Below are positions 18,932-30,189 of a stretch of DNA of 35,272 nucleotides, piece by piece. This DNA is from Candidatus Pelagibacter sp. Its GTDB lineage: Bacteria > Pseudomonadota > Alphaproteobacteria > Pelagibacterales > Pelagibacteraceae. Position 1 is the first letter of the stretch. Every line of letters begins with the position of its first letter. The notes beneath the pieces are model-generated. The model had not been told where the DNA came from. It made no database searches and was given only the letters and a program-made list of their open reading frames with translations. The stretch spans positions 1 to 35,272 of the forward strand of contig JAOHHF010000008.1 in assembly GCA_028099475.1 (NCBI GenBank), written 5' to 3'. A program made the translations under genes and the position numbers.

Positions 18932-18985
18932 TGGCAGCGTTTAGTACTATTAGCAGGTACTACATTCCAACCAAAAACACCGCCA
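18932..18985 (-). ncRNA. Candidate structured RNA leader of rpsL
   Basis: Read on the minus strand, TGGCGGTGTT (18985-18976) can pair over all ten positions with AACGCTGCCA (18941-18932), using two G-U pairs. Inside it, TAGTAC (18962-18957) pairs with GTACTA (18947-18942) around a nine-base loop, stacking directly on the outer stem on its 3' side with a 13-base bulge on the 5' side. On the plus strand the two G-U positions become A-C mismatches, so the fold is strand-specific in favour of the rpsL transcript. The promoter predicted upstream would start near 18980-18978 and include only the inner half of the outer stem; read-through RNA from rpoC would carry all of it. Confidence 0.45.
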
Positions 18986-19012
18986 AAATACTTAATAATC
19001 TGACTTTGTCAA
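18985..19012 (-). promoter_or_regulatory. Candidate promoter for rpsL-rpsG-fusA
   Basis: A perfect -35 hexamer TTGACA (19012-19007) is followed after 16 bases by TATTTT (18990-18985), a moderate -10. Both lie just downstream of the rpoC stop. The predicted start (about 18980-18978) gives a leader of roughly 105 bases before rpsL, long for this genome. Confidence 0.5.
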
Positions 19013-19041
19013 ACTAAAACTTCAAGTATTAAGTGATATTA

Positions 19042-22000
19042 TTACTGATTTGTGGGTGTTTCTGAGGCTTCAGAAGTTTCTATTTTATCTTGTTCTGCAA
19101 TAAAATTATTATCGTCATCAAGTGCTTTTTTGTTCCACTTATTCTTGATACTCCCAGTTCCAGCAGGAACCAATCTACCAACAATAACATTCTCTTTTAG
19201 GCCATTTAATGGGTCAACTTTACCTTTGATTGCTGCATCTGTTAAAACTCTAGTTGTTTCTTGGAATGAAGCAGCTGAAATAAACGACTCAGTTTGTAAA
19301 GAAGCTTTAGTAATACCCATCAATACACGTTCACCAACAGCAGGCGTTTTGCCTTCTGCTACTAATTTTTCGTTGGTATTTTCAAACTTTATTCTATCTA
19401 TAACTTCACCTGGTAAATAGCTAGAATCTCCAGAGACTTTTACTTCAACTTTTTTAAGCATTTGTCTTAATATAGTTTCAATATGTTTGTCATTAATAAT
19501 TACACCTTGTAATCTGTATACTTCCTGAACTTGATTTACAAAATACTCAGTTAATTCTTTAATTCCCAATACTCTTAATATGTCATGCGGTAATGGCTGC
19601 CCATCAAGCAAGTACTCACCTTTTAGTATTTTTTCACCTGGGTTAAAATTAATATGTTTACCTTTTGGTATTAAATAATTTGAAGGTTCTGCACCATCTT
19701 CAGGTACAATAGACACTCTTTGTTTTCCCCTAACTTCTTTACCAAAGACGACTTGTCCATCATTTTCAGCAATAATTGCACTATCTTTTGCTTTTCTTGC
19801 TTCAAATAACTCAGCAACTCTTGGTAGACCACCCGTAATATCTTTTGTCTTAGTAGTTTCTTTAGGAAGTCTTGCTATTACATCCCCTGCAAATACTTTT
19901 TGACCATCTTTAATTGAAAGAATTGAGTCAGGCACAAGATAATATCTTGCTTCATTATCATCCGCTTTTTTAATAACATTTCCTTTTTCATCTCTTAGGG
20001 TAATTCTTGGTTTTAAATCTGTGCTTTTGGATTGTGCTCTCCAATCAATAACTGATTTTGAAGATATACCGGTTGCATCATCTGTAGTTTCTTGAATTGA
20101 AACTCCATCAATTAAATCAACAAAACTTGCCGTACCACTTTTTTCAGCTATAACTGGTGTTGTGTATGGATCCCATTCACAAATCTTAGTGTTAGCTTTA
20201 ATTTTATCACCATTATTAAAAAATAATTTTGATCCATAAGCAACTTTATAAACTGCTATTTGAACTCCGTTATCATCTTCAATTGATAACTGAGTATTTC
20301 TACCCATAACTATTAGATTTTTTTTAGAATCCTCAAGGATATTGGAGTTTAAAATTTTAAGAGTTCCCTCATTTTTACTAACAATTTGGGATTCTTGTTT
20401 AACTGACGCTGTTCCACCGACGTGGAATGTTCTCATAGTTAACTGAGTACCAGGTTCTCCAATTGATTGAGCAGAAATCATACCAATAGCCTCACCAACG
20501 TGTACCATTTTACCTCTAGACAAATCTCTACCATAACACGTTGAGCAAACACCTTCTTTTGAACTACATGTCATTACAGAATAAACTTTGATAGATTTTA
20601 CACCGGCTGCATCAATTAAATCACAACCTGCTTCATCAATCATTTTTGATTTCTTGATTACAACTTCACCAGTAAGTGGGTTTTTTACATCAGCTGCTGT
20701 AACTCTTCCTAAGGCTCTTTCGGATAAACTAACTACAACATTTCCACCTTCTAAAATTTCTGAAAGTTCAATAAACCCTGGGTTATCACATTGAACTTTA
20801 GTAATTGTTAAATCTTGAGCAACATCACAAAGTCTTCTGGTTAAATAACCTGAACTTGCAGTTTTAAGGGCTGTATCTGCAAGACCCTTTCTAGCACCGT
20901 GTGTAGAATTAAAATATTCTAACGCAGTTAAACCTTCTTTAAAGTTTGAAATAATTGGACTTTCAATAATTTCGCCTGAAGGTTTTGCAATCAGACCTCT
21001 CATACCCGCTAGCTGTTTCATTTGTGCTGCAGATCCTCTGGCACCACTATCAGCCATCATATAAACTGAATTAATTTTTAAACCATCTGGTGTTTTTTCA
21101 GTAGCAGAAATACCTTTCATCATTTCACCAGCAACTTTATCAGTACATTTTGACCAGGCATCAACCACTTTGTTATACTTTTCACCTCTTGTAATTAATC
21201 CCTCTGAGTATTGAGTTTCATAGTCTGCAATCAAACTTTTTGTATCTTCAATTAATTGAGTTTTACTCTCTGGAATTACAAGATCATCTTTTCCAAAAGA
21301 AATTCCAGCCTTAAAAGCATGTTTAAAACCTAAGTCTTTTAATTTATCACAGAATATGACAGTTGTTTTTTGTCCACAAAATCTAAATACAACATCTATA
21401 ATTTCCGAAACAGTCTTTTTAGGTAATAATCTATCGATTAAAGAAAATTTAATATTACTATTTTTTGGAAGTAAATTTGCTAGTAAAAATCTTCCTGCTG
21501 TTGATGTATATTTTTCATATTTCTTATTTCCATTTTCATCAACTGTTTCAATTCTTGAAATGATTGTGCTGTGAACTTTAATTTGGTCTGAAGCTAAAGC
21601 AAATTCAATAGCATCAACATCAACAAAATATCCTGAAGGTTTATCTGTCATCGGCTCTTGAGAAAGATAATAAATACCTAAAATCATGTCCTGACTTGGT
21701 ACAATGATTGGTTTTCCATTTGATGGAGATAAAATATTATTTGTAGAAAGCATTAATATTCTTGCTTCTAATTGAGCTTCCAAACTTAAGGGAACATGAA
21801 CAGCCATTTGATCACCATCAAAGTCAGCATTAAAAGCAGCACAAGTTAAAGGATGTAATTCAATTGCATCGCCTTCTATAAGTTTAGGTTCAAATGCTTG
21901 AACACCTAATCTATGAAGTGTTGGCGCTCTATTTAAAATTACTGGATGCTCTCTAACAATTAATTCTAATGCATCCCAAACAGCATTTGTTTCTTTTTCA

Positions 22001-23214
22001 ACTAATTTTTTAGCTTGTTTAATCGTAGATGCTAAACCAAGTTTGTTTAATCTTGCATACAAGAACGGCTTAAATAGTTCTAAAGCCATTTTTTTTGGTA
22101 AACCACACTCATGAAGTTTTAAATCTGGACCAACAACAATTACTGATCTTCCAGAGTAATCCACCCTTTTACCAAGTAAGTTTTGTCTAAATCTACCTTG
22201 TTTACCTTTTAACATTTCTGCTAAAGATTTAAGTGGTCTTTTTCCAGTTCCAGTAATTACTCTACCTCTTCTACCGTTATCAAATAATGCATCAACAGAC
22301 TCTTGAAGCATTCTTTTTTCATTTCTAACAATGATATCTGGAGCCTTAAGGTCCATTAATCTTTTTAATCTATTATTTCTGTTAATAACTCTTCTATAAA
22401 GGTCATTTAAATCTGATGTAGCAAATCTTCCGCCATCTAATGGCACCAATGGTCTTAGTTCAGGTGGTATTACCGGTACTACTGTTAAAATCATCCACTC
22501 AGGTTTTTGTCCCGTTTCGATAAATGACTCAACCAATTTTAATCTTTTGATTGCTCTCTCTTCATTTACCTTTGATTTTGTTTCTTTAATAAAGTTAATA
22601 AGATTTTTTCTTTCTAATTCTAAATCTAAGTTTTTAAGCATTTCAAGGACAGCTTCAGCACCTATACCAGTTTCAAATGACTCTTCACCAAACTCATCTT
22701 GATATTTAGCTAACTCTTCTTCATTAAGAAGTTGATTTTTTTGTAATCCTGTTAAACCTGGTTCAATTACTATAAAGTTTTCAAAATAAAGAACTCTTTC
22801 AATTTCTTTAAGTTTCATATCAACAGCAAGAGCAATTCTGCTTGGTAAAGATTTTAAAAACCAAATATGAGCAACAGGTGTTGCAAGATTTATGTGGCCC
22901 ATTCGTTCTCTTCGAACATTTGACTTAGTTACTTCAACACCACATTTTTCACAAATAATGCCTCTAAATTTCATTCGTTTGTATTTTCCACACAAACATT
23001 CGTAATCTTTGATTGGACCAAAAATTCTAGCACAAAATAATCCATCTTTTTCTGGTCTGAAAGTTCTATAATTTATTGTTTCAGGTTTTTTTATTTCTCC
23101 AAAAGTCCATGACTTAATCTTTTCAGGGCTAGCTAAGGTTATCTTGATACTATTAAAATTTTGAGCTTCAGAAATCTCAGTGTTTTTAAATAAATCTGTT
23201 AATTCTTTTTTCAT
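19042..23214 (-). CDS. rpoC: RNA polymerase beta' subunit
   Basis: The 1390-residue beta' subunit. The N-terminal zinc site is formed by Cys 73, 75, 88 and 91. The catalytic Mg2+ motif NADFDGDQ is near residue 460, followed by the bridge-helix/trigger-loop region with '[18 protein letters not shown]' and later '[19 protein letters not shown]'. The second zinc site uses 'VQCDNPG' and '[11 protein letters not shown]'. The length is close to E. coli (1407). It starts two bases after rpoB. The last residues (Thr/Ser/Glu-rich) are not conserved. Confidence 0.99.
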   Translation of the reverse strand: MKKELTDLFKNTEISEAQNFNSIKITLASPEKIKSWTFGEIKKPETINYRTFRPEKDGLFCARIFGPIKDYECLCGKYKRMKFRGIICEKCGVEVTKSNVRRERMGHINLATPVAHIWFLKSLPSRIALAVDMKLKEIERVLYFENFIVIEPGLTGLQKNQLLNEEELAKYQDEFGEESFETGIGAEAVLEMLKNLDLELERKNLINFIKETKSKVNEERAIKRLKLVESFIETGQKPEWMILTVVPVIPPELRPLVPLDGGRFATSDLNDLYRRVINRNNRLKRLMDLKAPDIIVRNEKRMLQESVDALFDNGRRGRVITGTGKRPLKSLAEMLKGKQGRFRQNLLGKRVDYSGRSVIVVGPDLKLHECGLPKKMALELFKPFLYARLNKLGLASTIKQAKKLVEKETNAVWDALELIVREHPVILNRAPTLHRLGVQAFEPKLIEGDAIELHPLTCAAFNADFDGDQMAVHVPLSLEAQLEARILMLSTNNILSPSNGKPIIVPSQDMILGIYYLSQEPMTDKPSGYFVDVDAIEFALASDQIKVHSTIISRIETVDENGNKKYEKYTSTAGRFLLANLLPKNSNIKFSLIDRLLPKKTVSEIIDVVFRFCGQKTTVIFCDKLKDLGFKHAFKAGISFGKDDLVIPESKTQLIEDTKSLIADYETQYSEGLITRGEKYNKVVDAWSKCTDKVAGEMMKGISATEKTPDGLKINSVYMMADSGARGSAAQMKQLAGMRGLIAKPSGEIIESPIISNFKEGLTALEYFNSTHGARKGLADTALKTASSGYLTRRLCDVAQDLTITKVQCDNPGFIELSEILEGGNVVVSLSERALGRVTAADVKNPLTGEVVIKKSKMIDEAGCDLIDAAGVKSIKVYSVMTCSSKEGVCSTCYGRDLSRGKMVHVGEAIGMISAQSIGEPGTQLTMRTFHVGGTASVKQESQIVSKNEGTLKILNSNILEDSKKNLIVMGRNTQLSIEDDNGVQIAVYKVAYGSKLFFNNGDKIKANTKICEWDPYTTPVIAEKSGTASFVDLIDGVSIQETTDDATGISSKSVIDWRAQSKSTDLKPRITLRDEKGNVIKKADDNEARYYLVPDSILSIKDGQKVFAGDVIARLPKETTKTKDITGGLPRVAELFEARKAKDSAIIAENDGQVVFGKEVRGKQRVSIVPEDGAEPSNYLIPKGKHINFNPGEKILKGEYLLDGQPLPHDILRVLGIKELTEYFVNQVQEVYRLQGVIINDKHIETILRQMLKKVEVKVSGDSSYLPGEVIDRIKFENTNEKLVAEGKTPAVGERVLMGITKASLQTESFISAASFQETTRVLTDAAIKGKVDPLNGLKENVIVGRLVPAGTGSIKNKWNKKALDDDNNFIAEQDKIETSEASETPTNQ

Positions 23215-23216
23215 AT

Positions 23217-26200
23217 TTAATTAAGCTCCACGTTTAATGCCAATGATTTTATCTCTTTAACAAGAACGTTAAATGATTCTGGTATACCTGACTCAAAGTT
23301 TTCTTCACCTTTGACAATAGTTTCATAAACTTTAACCCTACCTGCCACATCATCTGATTTAACAGTTAAAATTTCTTGTAGCGTATATGATGCACCATAA
23401 GCTTCTAATGCCCATACTTCCATTTCACCAAATCTTTGACCACCAAGTTGTGCTTTACCACCCAAAGGTTGTTGTGTAACTAAACTATAAGGCCCAGTAG
23501 ATCTTGCATGTATTTTATCTTCAACTAAATGATGAAGTTTAAGCATATAAATAATTCCTACAGTTACAGGTCTATCAAATTTTTCACCTGTTCTTCCGTC
23601 CCACAGATATGTTTGTCCTGAGCCTGGTAATTTTGCAAGCTCAAGCATTTCAGTAACATTCTTTTCTTTTGCACCATCAAATACTGGCGTTGAAATAGCT
23701 ATTCCATCTTGCAATGTTTCAACTAAATCTTTGAATTCAGGTTTGCTTAGTTTTTCAACTTTATCATCAAAAATTTCCTCACCATAAACTGATTTTAAAA
23801 ATTTAGAAATTTTTTCAGTTTTTTCAATTTTTTTATTATTGTCATTAACTAATCTTTTAACTTCTTCGCCAAATTCTTTACATGCCCACCCTAAGTGAGT
23901 TTCAAGTATCTGTCCTACATTCATACGACTTGGAACACCAAGTGGGTTTAATACTATGTCAACAGGTCTTCCATCTTCTCTATAAGGCATATCTTCAACA
24001 GGTACAATTTTACTAACAACACCTTTGTTACCATGTCTACCAGACATCTTATCCCCAGGTCTCAATCTTCTTTTTATAGCAACAAAAACTTTGACCATTT
24101 TCATTACACTTGGAAGTAAATCATCACCACTTCTAATTTTTAAAACTTTATCTTCAAATCTCTCAGTAATATCTTGTTTGGCTTTATTATACTGATCTTT
24201 AAGTTGAGCTAAAGTTGCTTCATCATTTACATTGCCAACTGAAATTTTAAATACATCATTGATTGATAAATTATCTATTGCTTCAAAATCTAATTTTGTA
24301 CCTTCAGATAAATCTTTTACTTTTTTGGTCAAAGAAGATCCTGATAAAAATTGAGATGCTCTTTGTTTAATACTTCTCTCTAAAATTTCTTCTTCAACAA
24401 TTTTGTCTTGTTGTACTTCTTCAATTTCAGCTCTTTCAATCGTAATAGATCTTTCATCTTTCTCTATACCATGTCTATTAAATACTCTTACATCAACAAC
24501 AGTTCCACTGCTACCTCTTGACATTCTTAAAGATGTATCTGTCACATCAATAGCTTTTTCACCAAAAATTGATCTTAATAATTTTTCTTCCGGTCCAGAA
24601 GCAGAGTCTCCTTTAGGTGTAACTTTTCCAACCAAAATATCACCTGCATTAACTTCTGCCCCAATATAAACAACACCCGACTCATCAAGGTTTTTTAAGG
24701 CCTCTTCGTTAACGTTTGGAATATCTCTAGTAATATCTTCTTCACCTAATTTTGTATCTCTTGCCATGATTTCATATTCAACAATATGAACAGAAGTAAA
24801 AACATCATCAGTTACACATCTTTCAGAAATCAAAATTGAGTCTTCAAAATTGTAACCTTGCCAAGGCATAAACGCAACGGTTACGTTTTTACCTAAGGCC
24901 AGTTCACCTAATTTAGTAGATGGACCATCTGCTATAATATCTCCAGATCTAACTTTATCACCAACTCTTACTAATGGTTTTTGGTTAATACATGTATTTT
25001 GGTTAGATCTTTTAAATTTTTGTAAATTATAAATATCAACACCTGATTTAGAAAAATCAGTTTCTTCTGTTGCTTTGATTACAATTCTTTTACCATCAAT
25101 TTTATCCACAGTACCGTCTCGTTTAGCAACAATAGTAACACCAGAATCTAAAGCAACATCACTTTCAATGCCTGTTCCAACTAATGGAGACTCAGGTTTT
25201 AATAATGGAACTGCTTGTCTCATCATGTTCGATCCCATTAGTGCTCTGTTAGCATCGTCGTTTTCCAAGAAAGGAATTAATGAAGCGGCAACTGATACTA
25301 GCTGCTTAGGTGATACATCGATATAATCAATAGTATCTGGTTTAGCTAAAAGGAAATTTAAATTTTGTCTGCAAGAAACTAACTCTTCTGTTATTTTTCC
25401 ATTTTTATCTAATTTTGTATTTGCTTGTGCAATAGTAAATTTAGTTTCTTCCATTGCAGATAAATATTCAACATTGTTTTGAACTACGCCATCTTTAACT
25501 TTTTTATATGGGCTTTCTATAAAACCATATTTGTTAATTTTTGCATAAGTTGATAAACTATTTATTAAACCAATGTTTGGGCCCTCTGGTGTTTCAATTG
25601 GACAAATTCTTCCATAATGAGTTGGGTGAACATCTCGTACTTCAAAACCAGCTCTTTCTCTTGTTAAACCACCAGGTCCTAATGCTGAAACTCTTCTTTT
25701 GTGTGTAATCTCAGATAATGGATTAGTTTGATCCATAAATTGTGAAAGTTGAGAGCTCGCAAAAAAATCTTTTAAAGAAACTGTTAATGGTTTTGCGTTT
25801 ATCAAATCTTGAGGCATAGCCGACTCAACATCTAAAGTTGTCATTTTCTCTTTAATAGCTCTTTCCATTCTGTAAACACCAATACGAGCTTGATTTTCAA
25901 CAAGCTCACCAACAGAACGTACTCTTCTGTTTCCTAAATGGTCAATATCATCAACTTCATCTTTTCCATCTCTTAAATCTAACATTTTATGAACGATAGC
26001 TATAATGTCGTCATTTCTTAAAATTGTAATTTTGTCTGAACATTCTTGTTCTAATCTTGAATTCATTTTCACTCTACCAACATCAGAAAGGTCGTATCTA
26101 TCTGAACTAAAGAATAGATTATTAAAAATTTGAGTGGCTATTTCAATTGTTGGTGGCTCACCAGGTCTAAGCATTTTGTAGATTTCAGTAATGGCCTCAT

Positions 26201-27302
26201 CTTTTGAATTATTTTTATCATTTAAAATAGTCGTTAATAGGTAAGGACCTTTGTTAATAGAGTTAGTTACCGAGATTTGTAAAGAATGTATGTTTGCATC
26301 TAGAATTTGTTGAATTACTGCATCGTTAAGTTCAGTTCCTATTGGAAAAGTACCCTCTTCTTCATCATTAACCTTTATATCTCTGTGTAAAAATTTTCCA
26401 AATAAAGAGTCTCTTGTTACCAAAATATCTTTTAGACCATCGTTAGAAAGCTTTTTAGCATTTAAAAAATTAATTTTATCCCCTAGCTTTATTACTACTT
26501 CACCAGTTTTAGCATCAGTAACTTCTTCTGAGAAATTTTTTGCTTTATAATTTTCTGGGTTAAATTTAGTTTTCCATTTTTCAGTTTTAGGATCAAAAGT
26601 ATATTGTTCACTTTCATAAAATTCATCAACAATTTCTGCTTTAGTAAAACCTAATGCCATCAATAATGTTGATGAAAAAATTTTTTTCTTTCTATCTATT
26701 TTAAAATATAAAAAGTCTTTAACATCATACTCAAAATCTAACCAAGAACCTCTGTTTGGAATTACTCTTGCATTAAATAATAGTTTTCCACTTGCATGAG
26801 TTTTTCCTTTATCATGATCAAAAAATACACCAGGACTTCTGTGCATTTGATTAACTACAACTCTTTGAACGCCATTAGTAATAAAAGTACCACTGTTAGT
26901 CATCATAGGTACTTCACCCATATAAACTTCTTGTTCTTTTGCAGACAAAATATCTTTAGTATTATTTTCTTGATCTATTTCGTAAACAACTAACCTTAAA
27001 GTACATTTAAGAGCAGATGAATAAGTTAAACCTCTAGTAATACATTCTTCAACATCAAATTTTGGTTTATCTAATCTATAAGAAACATACTCTAATGTTG
27101 CTTTGTCATTTAAATCTTCAATTGGAAATATACTTTTAAAAACTCTATCAAAACCTTTAGTTAACTCTGCTTCAGAATAAAATTCAGTTAATTCCTTATA
27201 GGAATTTTTTTGTACCTCGATTAGATTTGGGATAGATAAACTTTCTTTTAGTTTACCAAAACTTTTTCTTATATTTTTCTTTTCAGTAAAAGATAATTGC
27301 AT
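23217..27302 (-). CDS. rpoB: RNA polymerase beta subunit
   Basis: The 1361-residue beta subunit. The rifampicin pocket segment ('[20 protein letters not shown]') and '[20 protein letters not shown]' are of the sensitive wild-type form. '[17 protein letters not shown]' follows. The C-terminal clamp contact region '[18 protein letters not shown]' is intact. The length is similar to E. coli (1342). It is separated from rplL by 56 bases that contain a perfect hairpin, and no Shine-Dalgarno is evident before its ATG. Confidence 0.99.
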   Translation of the reverse strand: MQLSFTEKKNIRKSFGKLKESLSIPNLIEVQKNSYKELTEFYSEAELTKGFDRVFKSIFPIEDLNDKATLEYVSYRLDKPKFDVEECITRGLTYSSALKCTLRLVVYEIDQENNTKDILSAKEQEVYMGEVPMMTNSGTFITNGVQRVVVNQMHRSPGVFFDHDKGKTHASGKLLFNARVIPNRGSWLDFEYDVKDFLYFKIDRKKKIFSSTLLMALGFTKAEIVDEFYESEQYTFDPKTEKWKTKFNPENYKAKNFSEEVTDAKTGEVVIKLGDKINFLNAKKLSNDGLKDILVTRDSLFGKFLHRDIKVNDEEEGTFPIGTELNDAVIQQILDANIHSLQISVTNSINKGPYLLTTILNDKNNSKDEAITEIYKMLRPGEPPTIEIATQIFNNLFFSSDRYDLSDVGRVKMNSRLEQECSDKITILRNDDIIAIVHKMLDLRDGKDEVDDIDHLGNRRVRSVGELVENQARIGVYRMERAIKEKMTTLDVESAMPQDLINAKPLTVSLKDFFASSQLSQFMDQTNPLSEITHKRRVSALGPGGLTRERAGFEVRDVHPTHYGRICPIETPEGPNIGLINSLSTYAKINKYGFIESPYKKVKDGVVQNNVEYLSAMEETKFTIAQANTKLDKNGKITEELVSCRQNLNFLLAKPDTIDYIDVSPKQLVSVAASLIPFLENDDANRALMGSNMMRQAVPLLKPESPLVGTGIESDVALDSGVTIVAKRDGTVDKIDGKRIVIKATEETDFSKSGVDIYNLQKFKRSNQNTCINQKPLVRVGDKVRSGDIIADGPSTKLGELALGKNVTVAFMPWQGYNFEDSILISERCVTDDVFTSVHIVEYEIMARDTKLGEEDITRDIPNVNEEALKNLDESGVVYIGAEVNAGDILVGKVTPKGDSASGPEEKLLRSIFGEKAIDVTDTSLRMSRGSSGTVVDVRVFNRHGIEKDERSITIERAEIEEVQQDKIVEEEILERSIKQRASQFLSGSSLTKKVKDLSEGTKLDFEAIDNLSINDVFKISVGNVNDEATLAQLKDQYNKAKQDITERFEDKVLKIRSGDDLLPSVMKMVKVFVAIKRRLRPGDKMSGRHGNKGVVSKIVPVEDMPYREDGRPVDIVLNPLGVPSRMNVGQILETHLGWACKEFGEEVKRLVNDNNKKIEKTEKISKFLKSVYGEEIFDDKVEKLSKPEFKDLVETLQDGIAISTPVFDGAKEKNVTEMLELAKLPGSGQTYLWDGRTGEKFDRPVTVGIIYMLKLHHLVEDKIHARSTGPYSLVTQQPLGGKAQLGGQRFGEMEVWALEAYGASYTLQEILTVKSDDVAGRVKVYETIVKGEENFESGIPESFNVLVKEIKSLALNVELN

Positions 27303-27313
27303 CTATGTTTAAT

Positions 27314-27339
27314 AATACTGATTAAAAATAATCAGTATT
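27314..27339 (-). terminator. Perfect 11-bp hairpin between rplL and rpoB
   Basis: AATACTGATTA and TAATCAGTATT form an uninterrupted 11-bp stem with a four-base loop (TTTT on the minus strand), ending 11 bases before the rpoB ATG. There is no clean U-run after it. The position matches the rplL-rpoB attenuator and RNase III processing region known in E. coli. A role in lowering rpoBC output or in mRNA cleavage is inferred from position; the stem itself is seen directly. Confidence 0.55.
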
Positions 27340-27358
27340 CGAATTCTTTCTTATTAAT

Positions 27359-27724
27359 TTATTTAAGTTCTACTTTAGCGCCTGCAGCTTCTAACTTGGC
27401 TTTGATCTCTTCAGCTTCTTTTTTGTTTACACCTGATTTAACTTCTTTTGGTGCACCTTCTACAAGATCTTTAGCTTCTTTTAAGCCTAATGAAGTTGCT
27501 GCTCTTACTTCTTTAATAACGTTAATTTTTTTCTCACCTGCTGATACAAGCATAATTGTAAAATCATCTTTATCTTCTGCTGGCGCTGCTCCACCTGCTG
27601 CTGCTGGTGCTGCTGCTGTCATTGGAGTTACACCCCATTTTTCTTCTAATTGTTTTGAAAGCTCTGCTGCTTCTGCAACAGTCAAACTTGAAAGGTCTTC
27701 AATAATTTTGTTTAGGTCAGGCAT
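27359..27724 (-). CDS. rplL: 50S ribosomal protein L7/L12
   Basis: The 121-residue stalk protein L7/L12, present in several copies per ribosome. The N-terminal dimerisation domain (1-35), an Ala/Gly/Pro-rich hinge (about 36-50) and the C-terminal factor-binding domain with '[20 protein letters not shown]' followed by '[11 protein letters not shown]' are clear. The length is typical. It follows rplJ after three bases. Confidence 0.98.
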   Translation of the reverse strand: MPDLNKIIEDLSSLTVAEAAELSKQLEEKWGVTPMTAAAPAAAGGAAPAEDKDDFTIMLVSAGEKKINVIKEVRAATSLGLKEAKDLVEGAPKEVKSGVNKKEAEEIKAKLEAAGAKVELK

Positions 27725-27727
27725 AAT

Positions 27728-28249
27728 TTACTCTTTGGGTTGTGTTTCAGAATTTTCTGCCGACAAACTACTCATTTTTTCTGAGTATGCAAGTAAAATA
27801 CTCACTAATTTTGATGCAGGAGCATTTAAAATACCAACGATATTTGCTCTTGCTTCATCTAAAGTTGGTAAACTAGCTACATTTTGGACACCCGCCTGAT
27901 CTAAGACTTCGTTATCCATTATGCCGCCAATTAATTTTAAATTTTCGTTATCTTTTGCAAATTTTGACAGAATCCTAGCTGACATTATGGCATCTTCACC
28001 AAAAGCAACTGCAGTTGGGCCAGTAAACAAATCTGACAAATCTTTACATTTTGTTTTTTCCAAAGCTAATTTGGTTATTCTATTTTTTGTAATTTTAAAG
28101 ATTATTCCATGTTCTCTCATTTTGGCTCTTAAATCGTCTAATTGAGTCATTGTTAAACCTTGATAATGGGTAACCATAACAGCCTTACTGTTTTCAAACT
28201 GAGTAGTCATTTCTGAAATGTAATTCTTTTTTTGCTCTTTGGTTAACAT
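27728..28249 (-). CDS. rplJ: 50S ribosomal protein L10
   Basis: The 173-residue L10, the base of the stalk that holds the L7/L12 dimers. 'VMVTHYQGLTMTQLDDLRAK' (about 24-43) and 'FKITKNRITKLALEKT' (about 51-66) are typical. It starts two bases after rplA, so the L10 leader that controls rplJL in E. coli could exist only inside the rplA coding sequence. Confidence 0.98.
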   Translation of the reverse strand: MLTKEQKKNYISEMTTQFENSKAVMVTHYQGLTMTQLDDLRAKMREHGIIFKITKNRITKLALEKTKCKDLSDLFTGPTAVAFGEDAIMSARILSKFAKDNENLKLIGGIMDNEVLDQAGVQNVASLPTLDEARANIVGILNAPASKLVSILLAYSEKMSSLSAENSETQPKE

Positions 28250-28251
28250 GA

Positions 28252-28941
28252 TTATATCGACTTACCTAATTTAACTTTATATGAAACGCCCATTGATGAA
28301 GTAACAAAAGTATTTTTAATCAAATCACCTTTAAGGGTATTGTTAGATTTTTCTTTTTCTAATGCATCTAATATTGCATGAAAGTTTTTTAAAAGTTGAT
28401 CGTCATGGAATGATTTTTTTCCAATACTCACACCAATATTACCGTCTTTATCATTTCTTATTTCAACTTGACCAGACTTAGCATTAGTCACGGCTTCCTT
28501 TATATTTTCAGAAACAGAACCAAGTTTTGGATTAGGCATTAATCCTTTTGGACCTAAAACTTTACCTAATTTAGAAAGTTTAATCATCATACCAGGTGTA
28601 CAAATTAATTTTTCAAAATTTAATTCACCACCCTTAATTTTTTCAACAAATTCATCACTACCAACAATATCTGCACCAGCATCTTTAGCTTCTTGTGCTT
28701 TACTATCTTCACAAACAACAGCAACTTTAACTTTTTTTCCAGTTCCACCTGGTAAGTTAACAACGGTTCTAATATTTACTTCACTTTTTTTTTGTTTGTT
28801 GTTGATTTGAAAACTCAAATCTAAAGACTCATCGAATTTAGTCGTGCAATTTTTTTTAACTTCAGGTAGCAATTTTTCTATAGCTTCCGCATTTAAATCT
28901 TTAGTTTTTTCAGGTAATTTTTTATATCTTTTTGAAGCCAT
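28252..28941 (-). CDS. rplA: 50S ribosomal protein L1
   Basis: The 229-residue L1 of the mobile E-site stalk. 'GGTGKKVKVAVVCED' (about 65-79) and 'GKVLGPKGLMPNPKLGSVSE' (about 126-145) are diagnostic. Its ATG shares a base with the rplK stop. In E. coli L1 represses rplKA by binding a leader before rplK; here rplK follows nusG with a one-base overlap. Confidence 0.98.
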   Translation of the reverse strand: MASKRYKKLPEKTKDLNAEAIEKLLPEVKKNCTTKFDESLDLSFQINNKQKKSEVNIRTVVNLPGGTGKKVKVAVVCEDSKAQEAKDAGADIVGSDEFVEKIKGGELNFEKLICTPGMMIKLSKLGKVLGPKGLMPNPKLGSVSENIKEAVTNAKSGQVEIRNDKDGNIGVSIGKKSFHDDQLLKNFHAILDALEKEKSNNTLKGDLIKNTFVTSSMGVSYKVKLGKSI

Positions 28942-29366
28942 TATTCTTTTACCTCTATACCCATAGATCTAGCTGAACCTGCTATGATTTTTACTGCTTC
29001 TTCTAAATCATGTGCGTTTAAATCATTCATTTTTTGATTAGCGATATCTTCTAATTGTTTTTTTGAAATTGATGCAACAATATTTCTTCCTGGTTCTTTA
29101 GATCCACCTTTAAGTTTTACCGCTTCTTTAATAAAGAAAGAGGCTGGTGGAGATTTAATTTTAAAATCAAATTTTTTGTCTTTATAAACTGTAATTTCTA
29201 CCGGAACAGGTTTTCCAGCCATTGATTTAGTTTTGTCATTAAAAGCTTTACAGAATTCCATAATGTTTACACCACGTTGACCTAACGCAGGTCCAACAGG
29301 AGGTGCAGGATTTGCTTGACCACCTTTAATTTGTAACTTTATAAATCCACTAATTTCTTTTGCCAT
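28941..29366 (-). CDS. rplK: 50S ribosomal protein L11
   Basis: The 141-residue L11 of the GTPase-associated centre. The Pro-rich '[20 protein letters not shown]' (about 15-34) and the C-terminal rRNA-binding domain ending '[11 protein letters not shown]' are canonical. TAATG junctions connect it to nusG and rplA. Confidence 0.98.
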   Translation of the reverse strand: MAKEISGFIKLQIKGGQANPAPPVGPALGQRGVNIMEFCKAFNDKTKSMAGKPVPVEITVYKDKKFDFKIKSPPASFFIKEAVKLKGGSKEPGRNIVASISKKQLEDIANQKMNDLNAHDLEEAVKIIAGSARSMGIEVKE

Positions 29367-29896
29367 TAACTTACTTTCTCAACTTGATTATATTCTAAAT
29401 CTACTGGTGTTGGTCGTCCAAATATAGAAACTGAGACCTTAAGTCTAGACTTTTCTTCATCTATATCTTCCACCATTCCACTGAATGATGCAAAAGGACC
29501 ATCAACAACCTGAACTTTTTCACCAACGCTGTACTCTATACCAGATTTTGGCTGAGCCACACCATCTTTTATTTGTCCTAATATTTTTTCAATTTCTTTA
29601 TCAGAAACTGGTACTGGAATTCCTTTAGATCCTAAAAATCCACTTACTCTCTTTAAATTTTTGATCATATGATAGATGTCATTGTCCATCTCACATTTTA
29701 CAAGCACATAACCAGGAAAATATTTCTTCTTTCTTTGAATTCTTTTTCCTCTTTTAACTTCTGTTACATCGTGAGTTGGAACTATAATTTCCTCAAATTT
29801 ATCAGAAATTTTTGCTTTTTCAGCTTCTTCTCTAATTAAACCGGAAACTTTATTCTCAAAGTTAGAGTGTGATTGAACTATGAACCAGTTTTTCAT
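29366..29896 (-). CDS. nusG: Transcription termination/antitermination factor NusG
   Basis: A 176-residue NusG that binds the RNA polymerase clamp and links to Rho or S10. The NGN domain opens with '[16 protein letters not shown]', and '[14 protein letters not shown]' lies near 58-71. The KOW domain ('[18 protein letters not shown]', about 126-143) ends the protein. The length is normal. It overlaps the secE stop by one base. Confidence 0.98.
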   Translation of the reverse strand: MKNWFIVQSHSNFENKVSGLIREEAEKAKISDKFEEIIVPTHDVTEVKRGKRIQRKKKYFPGYVLVKCEMDNDIYHMIKNLKRVSGFLGSKGIPVPVSDKEIEKILGQIKDGVAQPKSGIEYSVGEKVQVVDGPFASFSGMVEDIDEEKSRLKVSVSIFGRPTPVDLEYNQVEKVS

Positions 29897-30087
29897 TAAA
29901 TACTCACCTTAAGCAATAATTCTAGGAAAAACTTTAAAACTTGATCTAAAAGAAGAAAAAATAGTGACATAACAACAGCCATAGCAAAAACCATCAACGC
30001 ACCTTGTAAAGTCTCTTTCCATGTAGGCCATGAAACCTTGAAAGCCTCCTGTTTTACTTCTTGGATAAATTTAATCGGGTTTCTCAT
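29896..30087 (-). CDS. secE: Protein translocase subunit SecE
   Basis: The 63-residue single-span SecE. A cytosolic amphipathic helix ('IKFIQEVKQEAFKVSWPTWK', 5-24) with the conserved 'VSWPTW' precedes one membrane helix (about 29-58). This is the short form without the two extra N-terminal spans of E. coli SecE. It begins 16 bases after tRNA-Trp and is co-transcribed with it and nusG. Confidence 0.96.
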   Translation of the reverse strand: MRNPIKFIQEVKQEAFKVSWPTWKETLQGALMVFAMAVVMSLFFLLLDQVLKFFLELLLKVSI

Positions 30088-30103
30088 AATCTTAAGCTCT
30101 AAT

Positions 30104-30179
30104 TGGCAGGAGCGGAGGGACTCGAACCCTCAGCCTCCGGTTTTGGAGACCGGCGCTCTACCAATTGAGCTACACTCCT
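30104..30179 (-). tRNA. tRNA-Trp (CCA)
   Basis: A 76-base cloverleaf on the minus strand. The acceptor AGGAGTG pairs with the 3' arm ending in CGCTCCT. The anticodon loop CTCCAAA carries CCA, and the T-loop GGTTCGAGTCC is standard. The terminal CCA is encoded (30106-30104). It lies between tuf and secE and must be cut out of that transcript. The tuf-trnW-secE order is widespread in alphaproteobacteria. Confidence 0.97.
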
Positions 30180-30189
30180 ATTTATAGAG

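Noticed and set aside
27297..27899. 200-codon Ala/Ser-rich plus-strand frame opposite rplL and rplJ
   Set aside because: Its composition mirrors the Ala-rich L7/L12 hinge read antisense; both strands cannot be equally constrained and rplL/rplJ are certain.
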